Assembly: GCA_045106765.1 (NCBI GenBank)
Contig: JBGCFD010000030.1
Location: 1 to 64,000, forward strand
Source of the DNA: CAJQQY01 sp045106765
GTDB taxonomy: Bacteria > Bacteroidota > Bacteroidia > Chitinophagales > Saprospiraceae
Length of the DNA: 64,000 nucleotides
Reading direction: 5' to 3'
In this document: positions 25,671 to 35,820 of the stretch, in pieces
Numbering within the stretch: position 1 is the stretch's first letter
Layout: every line of letters starts with the position of its first letter
Notes under the pieces: generated by a model
The model's database searches: none
What the model saw: only the letters and a program-made list of their open reading frames with translations
What the model was told of the DNA's origin: nothing
Position numbers and translations under genes: made by a program

Positions 25671-28600
25671 ATGAAAAAACTACCCATTTTAATACTCTCA
25701 CTTTTATTGTTAACGGTACTTTTTAGTTTTTGTAACAATAAAAATACAAAACTGAAAGCACCCATGGAAAACGATCATTATTCTGCTGATTGGAAAACAG
25801 TAGACTCGCTTGAAGCAAAAGGTTTGCCTAAGTCCGCATTGGAAAAAGTCTATGATATTTATGCAAAAGCCACTAAGAAAAATAATCAACCTCAACAAGC
25901 GAAATGCCTAATTTATAAAGGGAAATTCATGACGCAATTGGAAGAGGATGGTTTTGTCAAAGCGATTAATCAATTTGCTTTGGATGAAAAATTAGCCAAT
26001 CCACCAATGAAGTCATTAATACAATCGATGTTGGCAGAGCAATATTCTACTTATTTGCAACGCAATCGTTATCGTTTTAATAATCGAACGGAAACACCTG
26101 AATTCAAAACAGATGATATTCGAACTTGGACTATCGGACAACTCGCAGAAGAAAGTAGAAAGTACTTTTTAAAATCAGTCGAAGATGAAACCTCTAAAAA
26201 TATCAAAATTCAAGATTGGAGTGCTATCCTTAGAGGTGGACAAAATGTCGATAATTTAAGACCAACGCTTTATGATTTTTTAGCAAATCGAGCGTTAGAT
26301 TTTTTAAGGAATGAACAAAATTATTTGACTGATCCAGTTTATAAATTTTATATCGATCAGCCAGAAGCATTTGCTGATGCAAAAGTATTTTCTCAGTTTA
26401 AATTTCAAACTAAAGATTCCACTTCTTCAAAATATCAAACCATATTATTATTTCAAAATATCATTGCGCATCATCTCAATGATGATATGCCAGATGCTTT
26501 AATTGATGTCGATATCAAACGGTTAGGATTCGTTCGAGGAAATGGAGTGATGGATGGAAAGGATGATTTGTATTTAAAAGCTTTAGAAAATTTAAGTACT
26601 AAATATGACGACTACGAAGCTTCCACAGAAGTGCAATATTGGATGGCAAGATATTATATGGACAAGGGAAATAAATACCAACCCAATCCTGATGATATTG
26701 GAAAATTTGATTTGAAAAAGGCACATGAGATTTGTGAAAAAGCTATTCAGAAATCTAAAGACTCTCACGGTGGAAAACAATGCCAAAATTTACTGCTTCA
26801 AATCGAACGTAAAAATTTACGGGTGCAAATGGAGCAAGTTAATTTGCCGAACGAACCGATGCTAGCTTCCATATCTTATAAAAATTTAAAAAAGGTTTAT
26901 GGTAAAATCATTCGTTTGGAAGAGAAGGATCGAAGGAAAATGCAAGGCTTGCAAAACCAAAATAAACTGATTCCTTTTCTCAATGAAATTCCTGCGATCA
27001 AAACTTGGACAACTGATTTGCCTCAAGTTGGAGACTATCGAGATCATGTGGTGGAGGTCAAAGTGGATGCGATGCCATTAGGTTTTTATATAGTGATGAT
27101 GGCAGATAACGCTGAATTTTCGGAAAAGGAAAAGGCCGTCTCTTTCTTATCGACACATGTTTCGAATATTAGTTTTTGGACAAGAAAAGATGAAGATAAT
27201 ATAAGCGAATTTTTTGTAGTTCATCGAGAAACAGGTGAGCCGATGAGTCGAGTAAAAGCGAATTATTTTGTGCGAGAATATAATTCGGAAAATCGAAAGT
27301 ATGATTATATCAATCGTGGAGAGGGTTTCACTAATAAAGATGGATATTTAAAACCTTTAATTGGCGACCAAAATAATTTTCAAATTCGATGGTCGCAAAA
27401 TGATGATGTCCTCAACTTAGACGAATCTTATTCGAATTATACTTACAGAAATAGAAACAGAAGTACCAGAAAACAAATGTCATTTTTCCTAGATCGAATG
27501 ATTTATCGTCCTGGGCAAACGGTTTATTTTAAAGGACTTTTAACAGAGTTTGATTCGGAAAATATTCCTTCGATTCTTCCTAATCAGAAAGTACAAGTTA
27601 TTTTCTATGATGTGAATTCTCAGGAGGTGGAAAAGAAAACTTTGACAACCAATGAGTTTGGAACAATCAATGGATCCTTTCAAGCACCTCGAACAGGTTT
27701 GCTTGGGCAGATGCGAATTCAAGCAGCAGGATTTGGGAATAAATATTTTAGAGTGGAAGAATATAAACGTCCAAAATTTGAAGTGAATTTCGATCCTGTC
27801 GCAGGTAGTTTTAAGATCGGTGATGAGGTAAAAATTTCGGGTCATGCAAAAGCATTTGCGGGAAGTAATGTCGATGGAGCAAAAGTGAACTATCGAGTAG
27901 TACGTGAAACGATTTATCCATATTGGGGCTGGAGTTGGAGATATTTTCCACCTGCGGAAAGTATGGAAATTACTAATGGAGAAACAATAACTGATGCTGA
28001 GGGGAAATATAACATTACATTTACGGCTGTCCCAGATAGATCTGCAGATGCTAAAAATAAACCGCAATTCACTTATCGAGTTTACGCTGATGTAGTTGAT
28101 ATTACTGGTGAAACACATTCTACTCAAACTAATGTTTCGGTAGGACATATTGCTTTGAGTATCGATATTTCTATTCCAAAAAAATTAGATAGAAATGGAT
28201 TAAGGGAAAAAGAATTTAAAATTTCTTCTAAAAATCTAAATGGAGAATTTGAAAATTCTCAAGGAGAAATTACCATTCATGAGTTGAAAAATGAACATGG
28301 AATTTTAAGGAAAAAATACTTCCCTCAACCTGATCAGTTTCTGATGGGGGAAGCTGATTTTAAAAAATCATTTCCTCTTGATATTTATCATGATGAAGAT
28401 AAAATTGAAAATTGGATTGTTGGAAAAGAGGTGATGAAGACTCGATTTGATGCTTCTCGAAACCCTTCTGTTTCTTTTGGAAATCCAAATTGGAATATAG
28501 GAAGTTACGTTTTGACTTTAAATACACAAGATAAGTTTGGAGAGAAAATCGAATTGAAAAGATACTTTACGATTTATGATTTGAAGGGTAAAAAAATACC

Positions 28601-31600
28601 AAGCAACATGCTTTCTTTTGATTCAATTGAGAAAGAAAAATATGAGCCGGGTGAAGTAGCTAATTATTATTTTGGCTCAGCTTATCGAGAAATAAAAGTG
28701 TTGCACGAAGTAGAATTTAAAAATAAAATCATTGATCGAAAATGGTTGACTATCAATCAAGTCAAAGATTTTCAATTACAAATCGAAGAAAAGCATCGAG
28801 GGAACATTGGCTATCATATTTCTTTTGTAAAAAATAATCGAAATTATACTTCGATCAAAACGATCAATGTGCCTTGGTCGAATAAGGATTTAAAATTTGA
28901 ATACAGCACTTTTAGAGATAAATTAAAGCCAGGACAAGAGGAAGAATGGCGAGTAAAAATTTCTGGAAACAAAAAAGATAAAGTTGCTGCGGAAATGGTG
29001 GCTGCGATGTATGATGCATCGTTGGATCAGTTTGCTCCAAATTTTTGGAACTTAAATATGTATCCAACACACTCGACGAGTCGGTATTTACGGAGTGGAA
29101 ATTTTACAAGTACTTACTCTCAACTTCTTGCTAGAAATTGGCATAAAAGAGGTGTGTCGGTTAGTCGAAGTTATCGATATTTAGATTGGTTCGGATTTTC
29201 GATGAATGGATATGGTCGAAGAAATCGAAGATTTAAGTCATTGGATAATATGGCTAATAATGCTCCATCTCCAATGTCAGCAGAACCAGAAATGGCTGAG
29301 ATGGCGGTAGAAGATGCAGTAATGACATCTGCAGGTTCAACAGTTACTTCTGAGCAAATTAGAAATTTACCAACTCGAGATATAAGTGCAGTAGCAGCAA
29401 AAACAGCGGGTCTGTCTTCAGAGGAAGAATCAGATTTGGATTTTTCTGATGTAAAGGTTAGAACTAATTTAAACGAGACGGTCTTTTTTATGCCTGAATT
29501 AATGACAGACGAAAATGGTGATGTTATTATCAAATTCACGATGAACGAAGCGTTGACTCGTTGGAAATTTTTAGGGTTAGCACATACTAAAGATTTAGAA
29601 TTTGGAATTACTCAAAATGAAATTGTTACACAAAAAGAATTGATGGTCATACCAAATGCTCCTCGATTTATGCGAGAAGGTGACGTGATTGAGTACGCTG
29701 CGAAAGTGAGTAATTTGACAGAAAAAGAATTATCAGGTTCGGCTAAGTTGGAGTTGTTTGATGCCGTGACCAATGAACCAATCAATCTTTTTATTGAAAG
29801 AAAAAGTACAACATTGCCGTTTACCGTTGGTGCAGGACAGTCTGCTTCTTTGTCTTGGAAATTAAAAATTCCTTTTGGAAAAGTGATGGCGATTACACAT
29901 AGAGTTGTTGCGCAAGCGGGAGATTTTTCAGATGGAGAGGAAAGTAGTTTACCTGTTTTGACCAATCGAATGTTGGTGACAGAAACGATGCCTTTACCCG
30001 TTCGAGGGAAAGAAACGAAAACATTTTCTTTTGATCGAATGAAAAATGCAAACTCAACAACTTTGCAAAATCATGAATTGACTTTGGAATTCACTTCAAA
30101 TCCAGCTTGGTATGCGGTGCAAGCTTTGCCTTATTTGATGGAGTACCCCCATGCTTGTACGGAGCAAATTTTTAATAGATATTATGCGAATAGCTTAGCA
30201 ACGAATGTGGCGAACTCACATCCGAAAGTTAAAACCATTTTTGAAAAATGGAAAAATACTGATGCGATGTTGAGTAATTTATCTAAAAATCAAGAACTGA
30301 AAAGTGCACTTTTGGAAGAAACGCCTTGGGTACTCGCAGCGCAAAGTGAAGAGCAACAAAAGAAGAATATCGGTTTGCTTTTTGACCTCAATCGAATGAG
30401 TCAAGAGCGAGCAGATGCAGTCGCAACGATAGCAGAAAGACAACTGGGCAATGGTGGATTTTCTTGGTTTCCTGGAGGAAGAGATAGTTGGTATATCACA
30501 CAATATATTGTTGAAGGCATGGGACATTTAAATGAGTTAGGTGTTGATGACATTAAATCTGATGCTAAAGTTCAGAAGATGTTAAATCGAGCCATCGTAT
30601 TTATTGACCAACGAATTGCGGAACAATATGAAGAGTTGTTGAAGCGAGTGGAAGAAGGCAAAACAAAATTAGAAGATAACCATTTGAATAATATGGCAAT
30701 TCATTATTTGTATGCTCGTTCCTTTTTTACGAACCAACAAATGAATGGTAATTCTCAAAAAGCACATAACTATTATTTAGGTCAAGCAGAGAAATATTGG
30801 TTAAAACAAGGGATGTATCAAGAAGGAATGTTAACCTTGGCGTTGCATCGAAATGGAAGGAAAAGTGTGACCAATGATATGATTAAATCATTCAAAGAAC
30901 GGTCGCTTAATAATGATGAAATGGGAATGTATTGGAAATATGATCGAGGTTATTATTGGTATCAGTTGCCGATTGAAACACATGCTTTAATGATTGAAGT
31001 GTTTGATGAAGTCGCGAATGATTCGAAAACGGTCGATGATTTAAAAGTTTGGTTATTAAAAACGAAACAGACCACTCATTGGAAAACTACCAAGGCAACT
31101 TCCGCAGCCGTGTATGCATTGTTACGAAGAGGTGCAAATTGGTTGCTCGAAGATACCCCTGTTGAAATTACTTTAGGAAATAAAAAAATCGATCAATCAA
31201 AAATGGATACGGAAGCAGGAACTGGTTATTTCAAAACCAAATGGAGTGGGGAAGCAATAGATGTTTCTATGGCTCATGTAAAAGTAGAGAATCCAAATTC
31301 AGTTGTTGCATGGGGAGCTTTGTACTGGCAATATTTTGAGGACTTGGATAAGATCACTTCGTTCGAGGATACTCCTTTAAAATTAAATAAAAAATTATTT
31401 AAAATGGTTAACTCAGATCGTGGACTGGTGATGACAGAATTGAAAGAAGGTTCACAACTTTCCCCAGGGGATAAACTGCAAGTTCGTATCGAATTGCGTG
31501 TGGATCGACCGATGGAATATGTTCATATGAAAGATATGCGAGCAAGTGGATTTGAACCAATAAATGTGTTGAGTCAATACAAATGGCAAGGCGGATTAGG

Positions 31601-31793
31601 TTATTATGAAAGTACTAAAGATGCGAGTACCAATTTCTTTATTTCTTATTTGCCAAAAGGAACTTTTGTTTTTGAATATCCGATGGTGGTGAATCATAAA
31701 GGTGATTTTAGTAATGGAGTGACTACGATTCAATGTATGTATGCGCCTGAATTTACGAGTCATTCGGAAGGAATTCGAGTGAAGGTTCAGTAA
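25671..31793 (+). CDS. Alpha-2-macroglobulin family lipoprotein (giant, thioester type)
   Basis: A 2040-residue lipoprotein (signal ends TVLFSFCNN). An N-terminal helical region of about 400 residues precedes macroglobulin-type beta domains; the MG2 hallmark DRMIYRPGQTVYFKG lies near residue 606. The C-terminal alpha-alpha toroid carries YPHACTEQIFNRYYA, where C1496 and Q1499 are spaced as in the thioester of complement-like proteins (C-x-E-Q). Bacterial members trap attacking proteases at the cell envelope. Residues 1224-1248 (TSEQIRNLPTRDISAVAA and onward) look like part of a TonB-receptor plug, an odd insertion. The gene stands alone, without the penicillin-binding partner seen in Proteobacteria, and ends at a strong terminator. 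Confidence 0.88.
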   Translation: MKKLPILILSLLLLTVLFSFCNNKNTKLKAPMENDHYSADWKTVDSLEAKGLPKSALEKVYDIYAKATKKNNQPQQAKCLIYKGKFMTQLEEDGFVKAINQFALDEKLANPPMKSLIQSMLAEQYSTYLQRNRYRFNNRTETPEFKTDDIRTWTIGQLAEESRKYFLKSVEDETSKNIKIQDWSAILRGGQNVDNLRPTLYDFLANRALDFLRNEQNYLTDPVYKFYIDQPEAFADAKVFSQFKFQTKDSTSSKYQTILLFQNIIAHHLNDDMPDALIDVDIKRLGFVRGNGVMDGKDDLYLKALENLSTKYDDYEASTEVQYWMARYYMDKGNKYQPNPDDIGKFDLKKAHEICEKAIQKSKDSHGGKQCQNLLLQIERKNLRVQMEQVNLPNEPMLASISYKNLKKVYGKIIRLEEKDRRKMQGLQNQNKLIPFLNEIPAIKTWTTDLPQVGDYRDHVVEVKVDAMPLGFYIVMMADNAEFSEKEKAVSFLSTHVSNISFWTRKDEDNISEFFVVHRETGEPMSRVKANYFVREYNSENRKYDYINRGEGFTNKDGYLKPLIGDQNNFQIRWSQNDDVLNLDESYSNYTYRNRNRSTRKQMSFFLDRMIYRPGQTVYFKGLLTEFDSENIPSILPNQKVQVIFYDVNSQEVEKKTLTTNEFGTINGSFQAPRTGLLGQMRIQAAGFGNKYFRVEEYKRPKFEVNFDPVAGSFKIGDEVKISGHAKAFAGSNVDGAKVNYRVVRETIYPYWGWSWRYFPPAESMEITNGETITDAEGKYNITFTAVPDRSADAKNKPQFTYRVYADVVDITGETHSTQTNVSVGHIALSIDISIPKKLDRNGLREKEFKISSKNLNGEFENSQGEITIHELKNEHGILRKKYFPQPDQFLMGEADFKKSFPLDIYHDEDKIENWIVGKEVMKTRFDASRNPSVSFGNPNWNIGSYVLTLNTQDKFGEKIELKRYFTIYDLKGKKIPSNMLSFDSIEKEKYEPGEVANYYFGSAYREIKVLHEVEFKNKIIDRKWLTINQVKDFQLQIEEKHRGNIGYHISFVKNNRNYTSIKTINVPWSNKDLKFEYSTFRDKLKPGQEEEWRVKISGNKKDKVAAEMVAAMYDASLDQFAPNFWNLNMYPTHSTSRYLRSGNFTSTYSQLLARNWHKRGVSVSRSYRYLDWFGFSMNGYGRRNRRFKSLDNMANNAPSPMSAEPEMAEMAVEDAVMTSAGSTVTSEQIRNLPTRDISAVAAKTAGLSSEEESDLDFSDVKVRTNLNETVFFMPELMTDENGDVIIKFTMNEALTRWKFLGLAHTKDLEFGITQNEIVTQKELMVIPNAPRFMREGDVIEYAAKVSNLTEKELSGSAKLELFDAVTNEPINLFIERKSTTLPFTVGAGQSASLSWKLKIPFGKVMAITHRVVAQAGDFSDGEESSLPVLTNRMLVTETMPLPVRGKETKTFSFDRMKNANSTTLQNHELTLEFTSNPAWYAVQALPYLMEYPHACTEQIFNRYYANSLATNVANSHPKVKTIFEKWKNTDAMLSNLSKNQELKSALLEETPWVLAAQSEEQQKKNIGLLFDLNRMSQERADAVATIAERQLGNGGFSWFPGGRDSWYITQYIVEGMGHLNELGVDDIKSDAKVQKMLNRAIVFIDQRIAEQYEELLKRVEEGKTKLEDNHLNNMAIHYLYARSFFTNQQMNGNSQKAHNYYLGQAEKYWLKQGMYQEGMLTLALHRNGRKSVTNDMIKSFKERSLNNDEMGMYWKYDRGYYWYQLPIETHALMIEVFDEVANDSKTVDDLKVWLLKTKQTTHWKTTKATSAAVYALLRRGANWLLEDTPVEITLGNKKIDQSKMDTEAGTGYFKTKWSGEAIDVSMAHVKVENPNSVVAWGALYWQYFEDLDKITSFEDTPLKLNKKLFKMVNSDRGLVMTELKEGSQLSPGDKLQVRIELRVDRPMEYVHMKDMRASGFEPINVLSQYKWQGGLGYYESTKDASTNFFISYLPKGTFVFEYPMVVNHKGDFSNGVTTIQCMYAPEFTSHSEGIRVKVQ

Positions 31794-31840
31794 GAATACT
31801 GACTGTGGAGGTAACACATGTGTTGTCTCTGCCTAAAATG

Positions 31841-31874
31841 AAAAGCTCCATTTTTGTAAGGAAATGGGGCTTTT
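31841..31874 (+). terminator. Rho-independent terminator of the alpha-2-macroglobulin gene
   Basis: AAAAGCTCCATTT (31841-31853) pairs with AAATGGGGCTTTT (31862-31874) with one G-T pair and an 8-nt loop, 48 bp past the stop codon. Confidence 0.8.
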
Positions 31875-31999
31875 CTATGTATTTCTCAAAAAATAAAAAA
31901 ACTAACCTACCATTATTCATCATCGTCTCCCTAATACTATCGGTTTTCCATCCATTTTCTACCTAAAAAAAAACATTAATTAATACCTAACATTCGGTA

Positions 32000-32030
32000 T
32001 TGGTGATTTCACATTTGAAACCTACATTTG
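32000..32030 (+). promoter_or_regulatory. Bacteroidota-type promoter of the DUF4856-imelysin operon
   Basis: TTGG (32000-32003), exactly 19 nt, then TACATTTG (32023-32030), a full TAnnTTTG match. It lies 49 bp before the DUF4856 start. No Fur-like operator was recognised. Confidence 0.6.
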
Positions 32031-32078
32031 CATCATTATATTTATTTAGATTAAATCCAATTAAATTTTTTATTTATA

Positions 32079-33185
32079 ATGAAATCACAATATTTCCTTC
32101 TATTTATTACCGGTTTATTAATTTTTACATCATGTGGTAAAGATGACGAAATGATGGATGAACCAGGTTTTATTATTCCAACAACTTACAATTTTGAAAA
32201 TATAGATTATAGTGGTCAAACACAGCGAATCGGAATGTTGACAGAGTTAAAGTCTTACATGAAGAGTGCGAATACTTCTGGGACTGCTTTAGATGCCAAC
32301 AAATTGGCAGCAATGTATGTTAATGATGCAACAAATGCAGGTTGGTCAGGAATTTATGATGATTCTAAAGTCATGAGAAGCAAAACCTTCGAACCTGTGC
32401 AAGCAACCTTCGACGCTCTTTTAAATGATTTAGCTACCGCAAGTCAATCCATGGTGGCAGGTGCGGAAGGAACTGCAGGAGTGGTCACAAGTAACGATGG
32501 TGCAAAAAATTATTTATTGGATGACAAAGGTGTCGAGTTGGGTCAAGTGATCGAAAAGAGTTTAATGGGAGCACTTTTATATTACCAATCAGCAGGTGTT
32601 TATTTCGAGCCAGGAAAAATAGATACTGATAATGAAACTGTAACTGAAGGAAAAGGAACTTCAATGGAACATGCCTTTGACGAAGCATTTGGATATTTTG
32701 GAGTGCCTACTGATTTTCCTACTAATACTGATAATATTGTTTTTTGGGGAAATTACTCTAATGGAAGAGATGCTCTTTTAGGAAGTAATAAAAAAATTAT
32801 GGATGGTTTTTTAAAAGGTAGAGCTGCTATTTCTGCCAAAGATATAGTTGCAAGAGATGAGGCAATCGAAACAGTAAGAACAGAATGGGAATTAGTAATA
32901 GCAGGAACTGCAATTCACTATCTCAATAGTGGTTTGGCGAACTTTGATGATCTAGCGATCAGAAGTCATGGATTGTCTGAGGCAATCGGATTTATTTATT
33001 CTTTGCAATTCAGTCCAACTAAGAGTATTACAAATACACAAATAGAAGAATTACTGACTTTGGTAGGTGGTTCCGCTAGTATTTTGGATTCAGATTTATA
33101 CAACGTGACTGAGACTAACCTTAATTCTGCGAAAGATAAGTTAGCTGATTGGTATGGGGTAGAAGATAAAAAAGATGAATTTTAA
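32079..33185 (+). CDS. DUF4856 family lipoprotein
   Basis: A 368-residue lipoprotein (signal ends LLIFTSCGKDD). The mature part matches the DUF4856 pattern: an early NYxF-like YNFENIDYSGQTQRIGM, then LDxKGxExGQVIEKSLMGA, then HAFDEAFGYFGVPTDFP and a helical C-terminal half. In Bacteroidota such proteins commonly neighbour imelysin-like proteins, as here, suggesting a surface role in iron or other metal handling. First gene of the apparent operon; 109 bp separate it from the imelysin gene. Confidence 0.82.
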   Translation: MKSQYFLLFITGLLIFTSCGKDDEMMDEPGFIIPTTYNFENIDYSGQTQRIGMLTELKSYMKSANTSGTALDANKLAAMYVNDATNAGWSGIYDDSKVMRSKTFEPVQATFDALLNDLATASQSMVAGAEGTAGVVTSNDGAKNYLLDDKGVELGQVIEKSLMGALLYYQSAGVYFEPGKIDTDNETVTEGKGTSMEHAFDEAFGYFGVPTDFPTNTDNIVFWGNYSNGRDALLGSNKKIMDGFLKGRAAISAKDIVARDEAIETVRTEWELVIAGTAIHYLNSGLANFDDLAIRSHGLSEAIGFIYSLQFSPTKSITNTQIEELLTLVGGSASILDSDLYNVTETNLNSAKDKLADWYGVEDKKDEF

Positions 33186-33294
33186 ACAGTACATCATGTA
33201 TTGTTGAGCATAGCAGCATTGTTGTTTTCGAAAGAGAATGACAATGCTTTTGTAGATTTTAAAAAGTATTCAACTCAAGATAAAATATAGCATT

Positions 33295-34419
33295 ATGAAG
33301 TTTTTAAAAATATTTTTTATTCTATTTATTTCAAGTGTTTTTTTGTTTACTTCTTGCAAAGATGATGATGAGAAAGATCCTTGTTCAAGTGATTTTGATC
33401 AAGTGGCATTGTTTACCAATGTGGCGGATAACATAATACTTCCAAGTTATGAAAATCTAAAAACCAAGGTAGATGAATTATCTACGAAGACTCAAAATTT
33501 TGTGACTACTCCAGATGAGATTGGATTAATTGAATTGAGAGAAGCTTTTAAGGCAGCTTATTTAACTTGGCAAAGTGCCGCTCAATTTGAGTTTGGTCCA
33601 GCGGAAGATGTGTTCCTAAGAAACAGCCTAAATAATTTTCCAGCCAATACTAGTCAAATAGAATTTAACATTGAAAATGAAACCAATAATTTCGATCAAC
33701 CAGATACTTACGATCAAGGATTTCCAGCATTGGATTTTCTTCTATTTGGAATTGCTGGGAGTGATGATGTTTTGGAAACGGTAAACGTGTATGCGAATAA
33801 TGTTGACAAAGAGAAATATAAAAAACACCTCAGCGACCTAGTTACTGATATGCAAGTTAAAGTAACACAGACTAATGATAAATGGATCTCATCATATCGA
33901 AATACATTTATCACTAGAACTGGAACTGCTGCTGGAAATTCTTTAAGCCAAATTATTAACGGTTGGAATGAAAACTATGAATTGATTAAAAGAAATAAAA
34001 TTGGTGTCCCGTCAGGAGTGTTAGATTTGAATTTTCCATTGCCAGATAAAGTGGAAGCAGTTTACAGCGGAATCTCTTCTTCCTTGGCAGTTGCTGCTTT
34101 GAATGCTTCTTTGGAATTATATTTAGGTATGGATAGAGAAGGAAATAATGGAATTGGATTAGATGATTTCTTAGAAAAAGTGGATGCAGAAAAAAATGGA
34201 AAAACGCTTGATGAAGTTATCCAAGAACAATTTACTAATGCCATTAATGCTGTTACTTCCCTGCCTGATCCTTTATCTGATTCAATCGAAAATGATGAAA
34301 CGCCAACCGTTTTAGCGTATAATGAAACTACTAAACAAGTAGTTAATATTAAAACAGATTTGCCATCAGTCCTTTGCATTTCTATTACTTATATCGACAA
34401 TCCAAGTGATAGTGATTAA
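33295..34419 (+). CDS. Imelysin family lipoprotein (M75-like)
   Basis: A 374-residue lipoprotein (signal ends SSVFLFTSCKDDD). The helical-bundle pattern LREAFKAAYLTWQSAAQFEFGPAED and the second conserved stretch YDQGFPALDFLLFG identify the imelysin/IrpA group. The GxHxxE motif of canonical imelysins is GFPALD here, so the His and Glu are absent; Bacteroidota members often show this and probably do not act as peptidases. Family members are linked to iron regulation. The stop codon overlaps the next ATG by one base (TAATG), so translation is probably coupled to the HTTM gene. Confidence 0.85.
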   Translation: MKFLKIFFILFISSVFLFTSCKDDDEKDPCSSDFDQVALFTNVADNIILPSYENLKTKVDELSTKTQNFVTTPDEIGLIELREAFKAAYLTWQSAAQFEFGPAEDVFLRNSLNNFPANTSQIEFNIENETNNFDQPDTYDQGFPALDFLLFGIAGSDDVLETVNVYANNVDKEKYKKHLSDLVTDMQVKVTQTNDKWISSYRNTFITRTGTAAGNSLSQIINGWNENYELIKRNKIGVPSGVLDLNFPLPDKVEAVYSGISSSLAVAALNASLELYLGMDREGNNGIGLDDFLEKVDAEKNGKTLDEVIQEQFTNAINAVTSLPDPLSDSIENDETPTVLAYNETTKQVVNIKTDLPSVLCISITYIDNPSDSD

Positions 34420-35774
34420 TGTCAAAAGGTCAAAAAATAATATGGCGTTTTATTGATTCGCCAGTTGGGATTAAACCTCTCGTAAGATTTAGAATTCTTT
34501 TTGGAGGATTAATGATGTTGGGAATGATCCGTTTTATACAGGAAGGATGGACGGAAAAATTATATCTCGAACCACGATATTTTTTTAAATTTTATTGGTT
34601 CGAATGGGTTAAGCCTCTTGATGAAAATGGGATGTATATTTTACTTTCAATAATCATAGGAAGCTCCGCAATGGTGATGTTAGGATTTTTATATCGCATC
34701 GCTATTATCACGTTCTTTGTCAGTTTTACGTATCTCGAATTGATTGATGCGACTAATTATTTAAACCATCATTATTTGGTTTGCTTGCTTTCGTTTTTAA
34801 TGATTTTTTTACCAGCCAATAAATCTTACTCTGTAGATGTATTGTTATGGAGAAATATAAAAACGGATCGTGTGTCAAGTTGGACAATTAATATTTTAAT
34901 TTTCCAATTAACAGTAGTTTACACTTTTGCAGGATTGGCTAAGTTAAATTATGATTGGATTTTTCAAGCAATGCCCTTAGCTGTTTGGTTACCCGAAAGG
35001 CAAGATGTTCCGCTTGTTGGATATTTTTTTCAATTCAAATGGGTGGCGTTTTTGATGAGCTGGGCAGGAGCATTTTATGATTTGACGATTGCTTATTTTT
35101 TGATGAATTCACGAACTAGACCGTTCGCATATTTCATGGTAATCGTTTTTCATTTGATGACTTGGTTACTATTTAATATTGGACTATTTCCTTGGATAAT
35201 GATCGTGAGTACTCTAGTTTTTTTTCCAGAAAAGAAATTATCAAATGCTGTTAAAGATATTTCTAAAAGTATAATTAAGACTCATTCGCATGCTGAGGTA
35301 AGGAATTACTTTTCAATTAAAAAGCAAATATTATTACCCTTTTTAGTGGTGTATATGTTGTTGCAAATAATGATTCCTTTTCGGCATTTTTTATATCCAA
35401 GTAATGTTTTTTGGTCGGAGGAAGGATATAGATTTTCGTGGAGAGTGATGCTAGTAGAAAAATCAGGACAAACAACATTTACCCTCAAAGACCCCAAAAC
35501 GAATCGGCAAACTGAAATAATTAATTCGAGATATTTAACTCCTTTTCAAGAAAAACAAATGAGTATTCAACCTGATTTTATTTTACAGTTTGCTCATTAT
35601 TTGAAATACGAATATCAACGAACACATGGAATCAATAATCCAATAATTACGGTTGATTCACATGTCGCACTCAATGGAAGAGTAAGTCAAAGATTCATAG
35701 ATCCGAGTGTGAATTTGGCAAAAATTAAAGATGATTTTCTTCCAAAAAAATGGATTTTAGATTTTGAAAAATAA
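34419..35774 (+). CDS. HTTM-domain membrane protein (vitamin K-dependent gamma-carboxylase-like)
   Basis: A 451-residue membrane protein. The first 290 residues contain the multi-helix HTTM region (FRILFGGLMMLGMIRFI, NHHYLVCLLSFLMIFLPANKS, YTFAGLAKLNYDWI, MVIVFHLMTWLLFNIG). A further helix near 310 precedes a soluble C-terminal part (about 330-451). HTTM proteins are related to the membrane part of vitamin K-dependent gamma-glutamyl carboxylase; bacterial members have no settled reaction. Its position between imelysin and a TonB receptor, with a one-base overlap upstream, suggests it modifies or helps place these surface proteins. Confidence 0.85.
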   Translation: MSKGQKIIWRFIDSPVGIKPLVRFRILFGGLMMLGMIRFIQEGWTEKLYLEPRYFFKFYWFEWVKPLDENGMYILLSIIIGSSAMVMLGFLYRIAIITFFVSFTYLELIDATNYLNHHYLVCLLSFLMIFLPANKSYSVDVLLWRNIKTDRVSSWTINILIFQLTVVYTFAGLAKLNYDWIFQAMPLAVWLPERQDVPLVGYFFQFKWVAFLMSWAGAFYDLTIAYFLMNSRTRPFAYFMVIVFHLMTWLLFNIGLFPWIMIVSTLVFFPEKKLSNAVKDISKSIIKTHSHAEVRNYFSIKKQILLPFLVVYMLLQIMIPFRHFLYPSNVFWSEEGYRFSWRVMLVEKSGQTTFTLKDPKTNRQTEIINSRYLTPFQEKQMSIQPDFILQFAHYLKYEYQRTHGINNPIITVDSHVALNGRVSQRFIDPSVNLAKIKDDFLPKKWILDFEK

Positions 35775-35820
35775 GCGTAAGTGGTTGATAATCAAATATT
35801 TGTGGTTTTTAAATAAAAAA

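Noticed and set aside
27540..28148. 202-codon antisense frame inside the alpha-2-macroglobulin gene
   Set aside because: Its residues mirror the codon bias of the sense gene and show no domain; other antisense frames in this gene are of the same kind.
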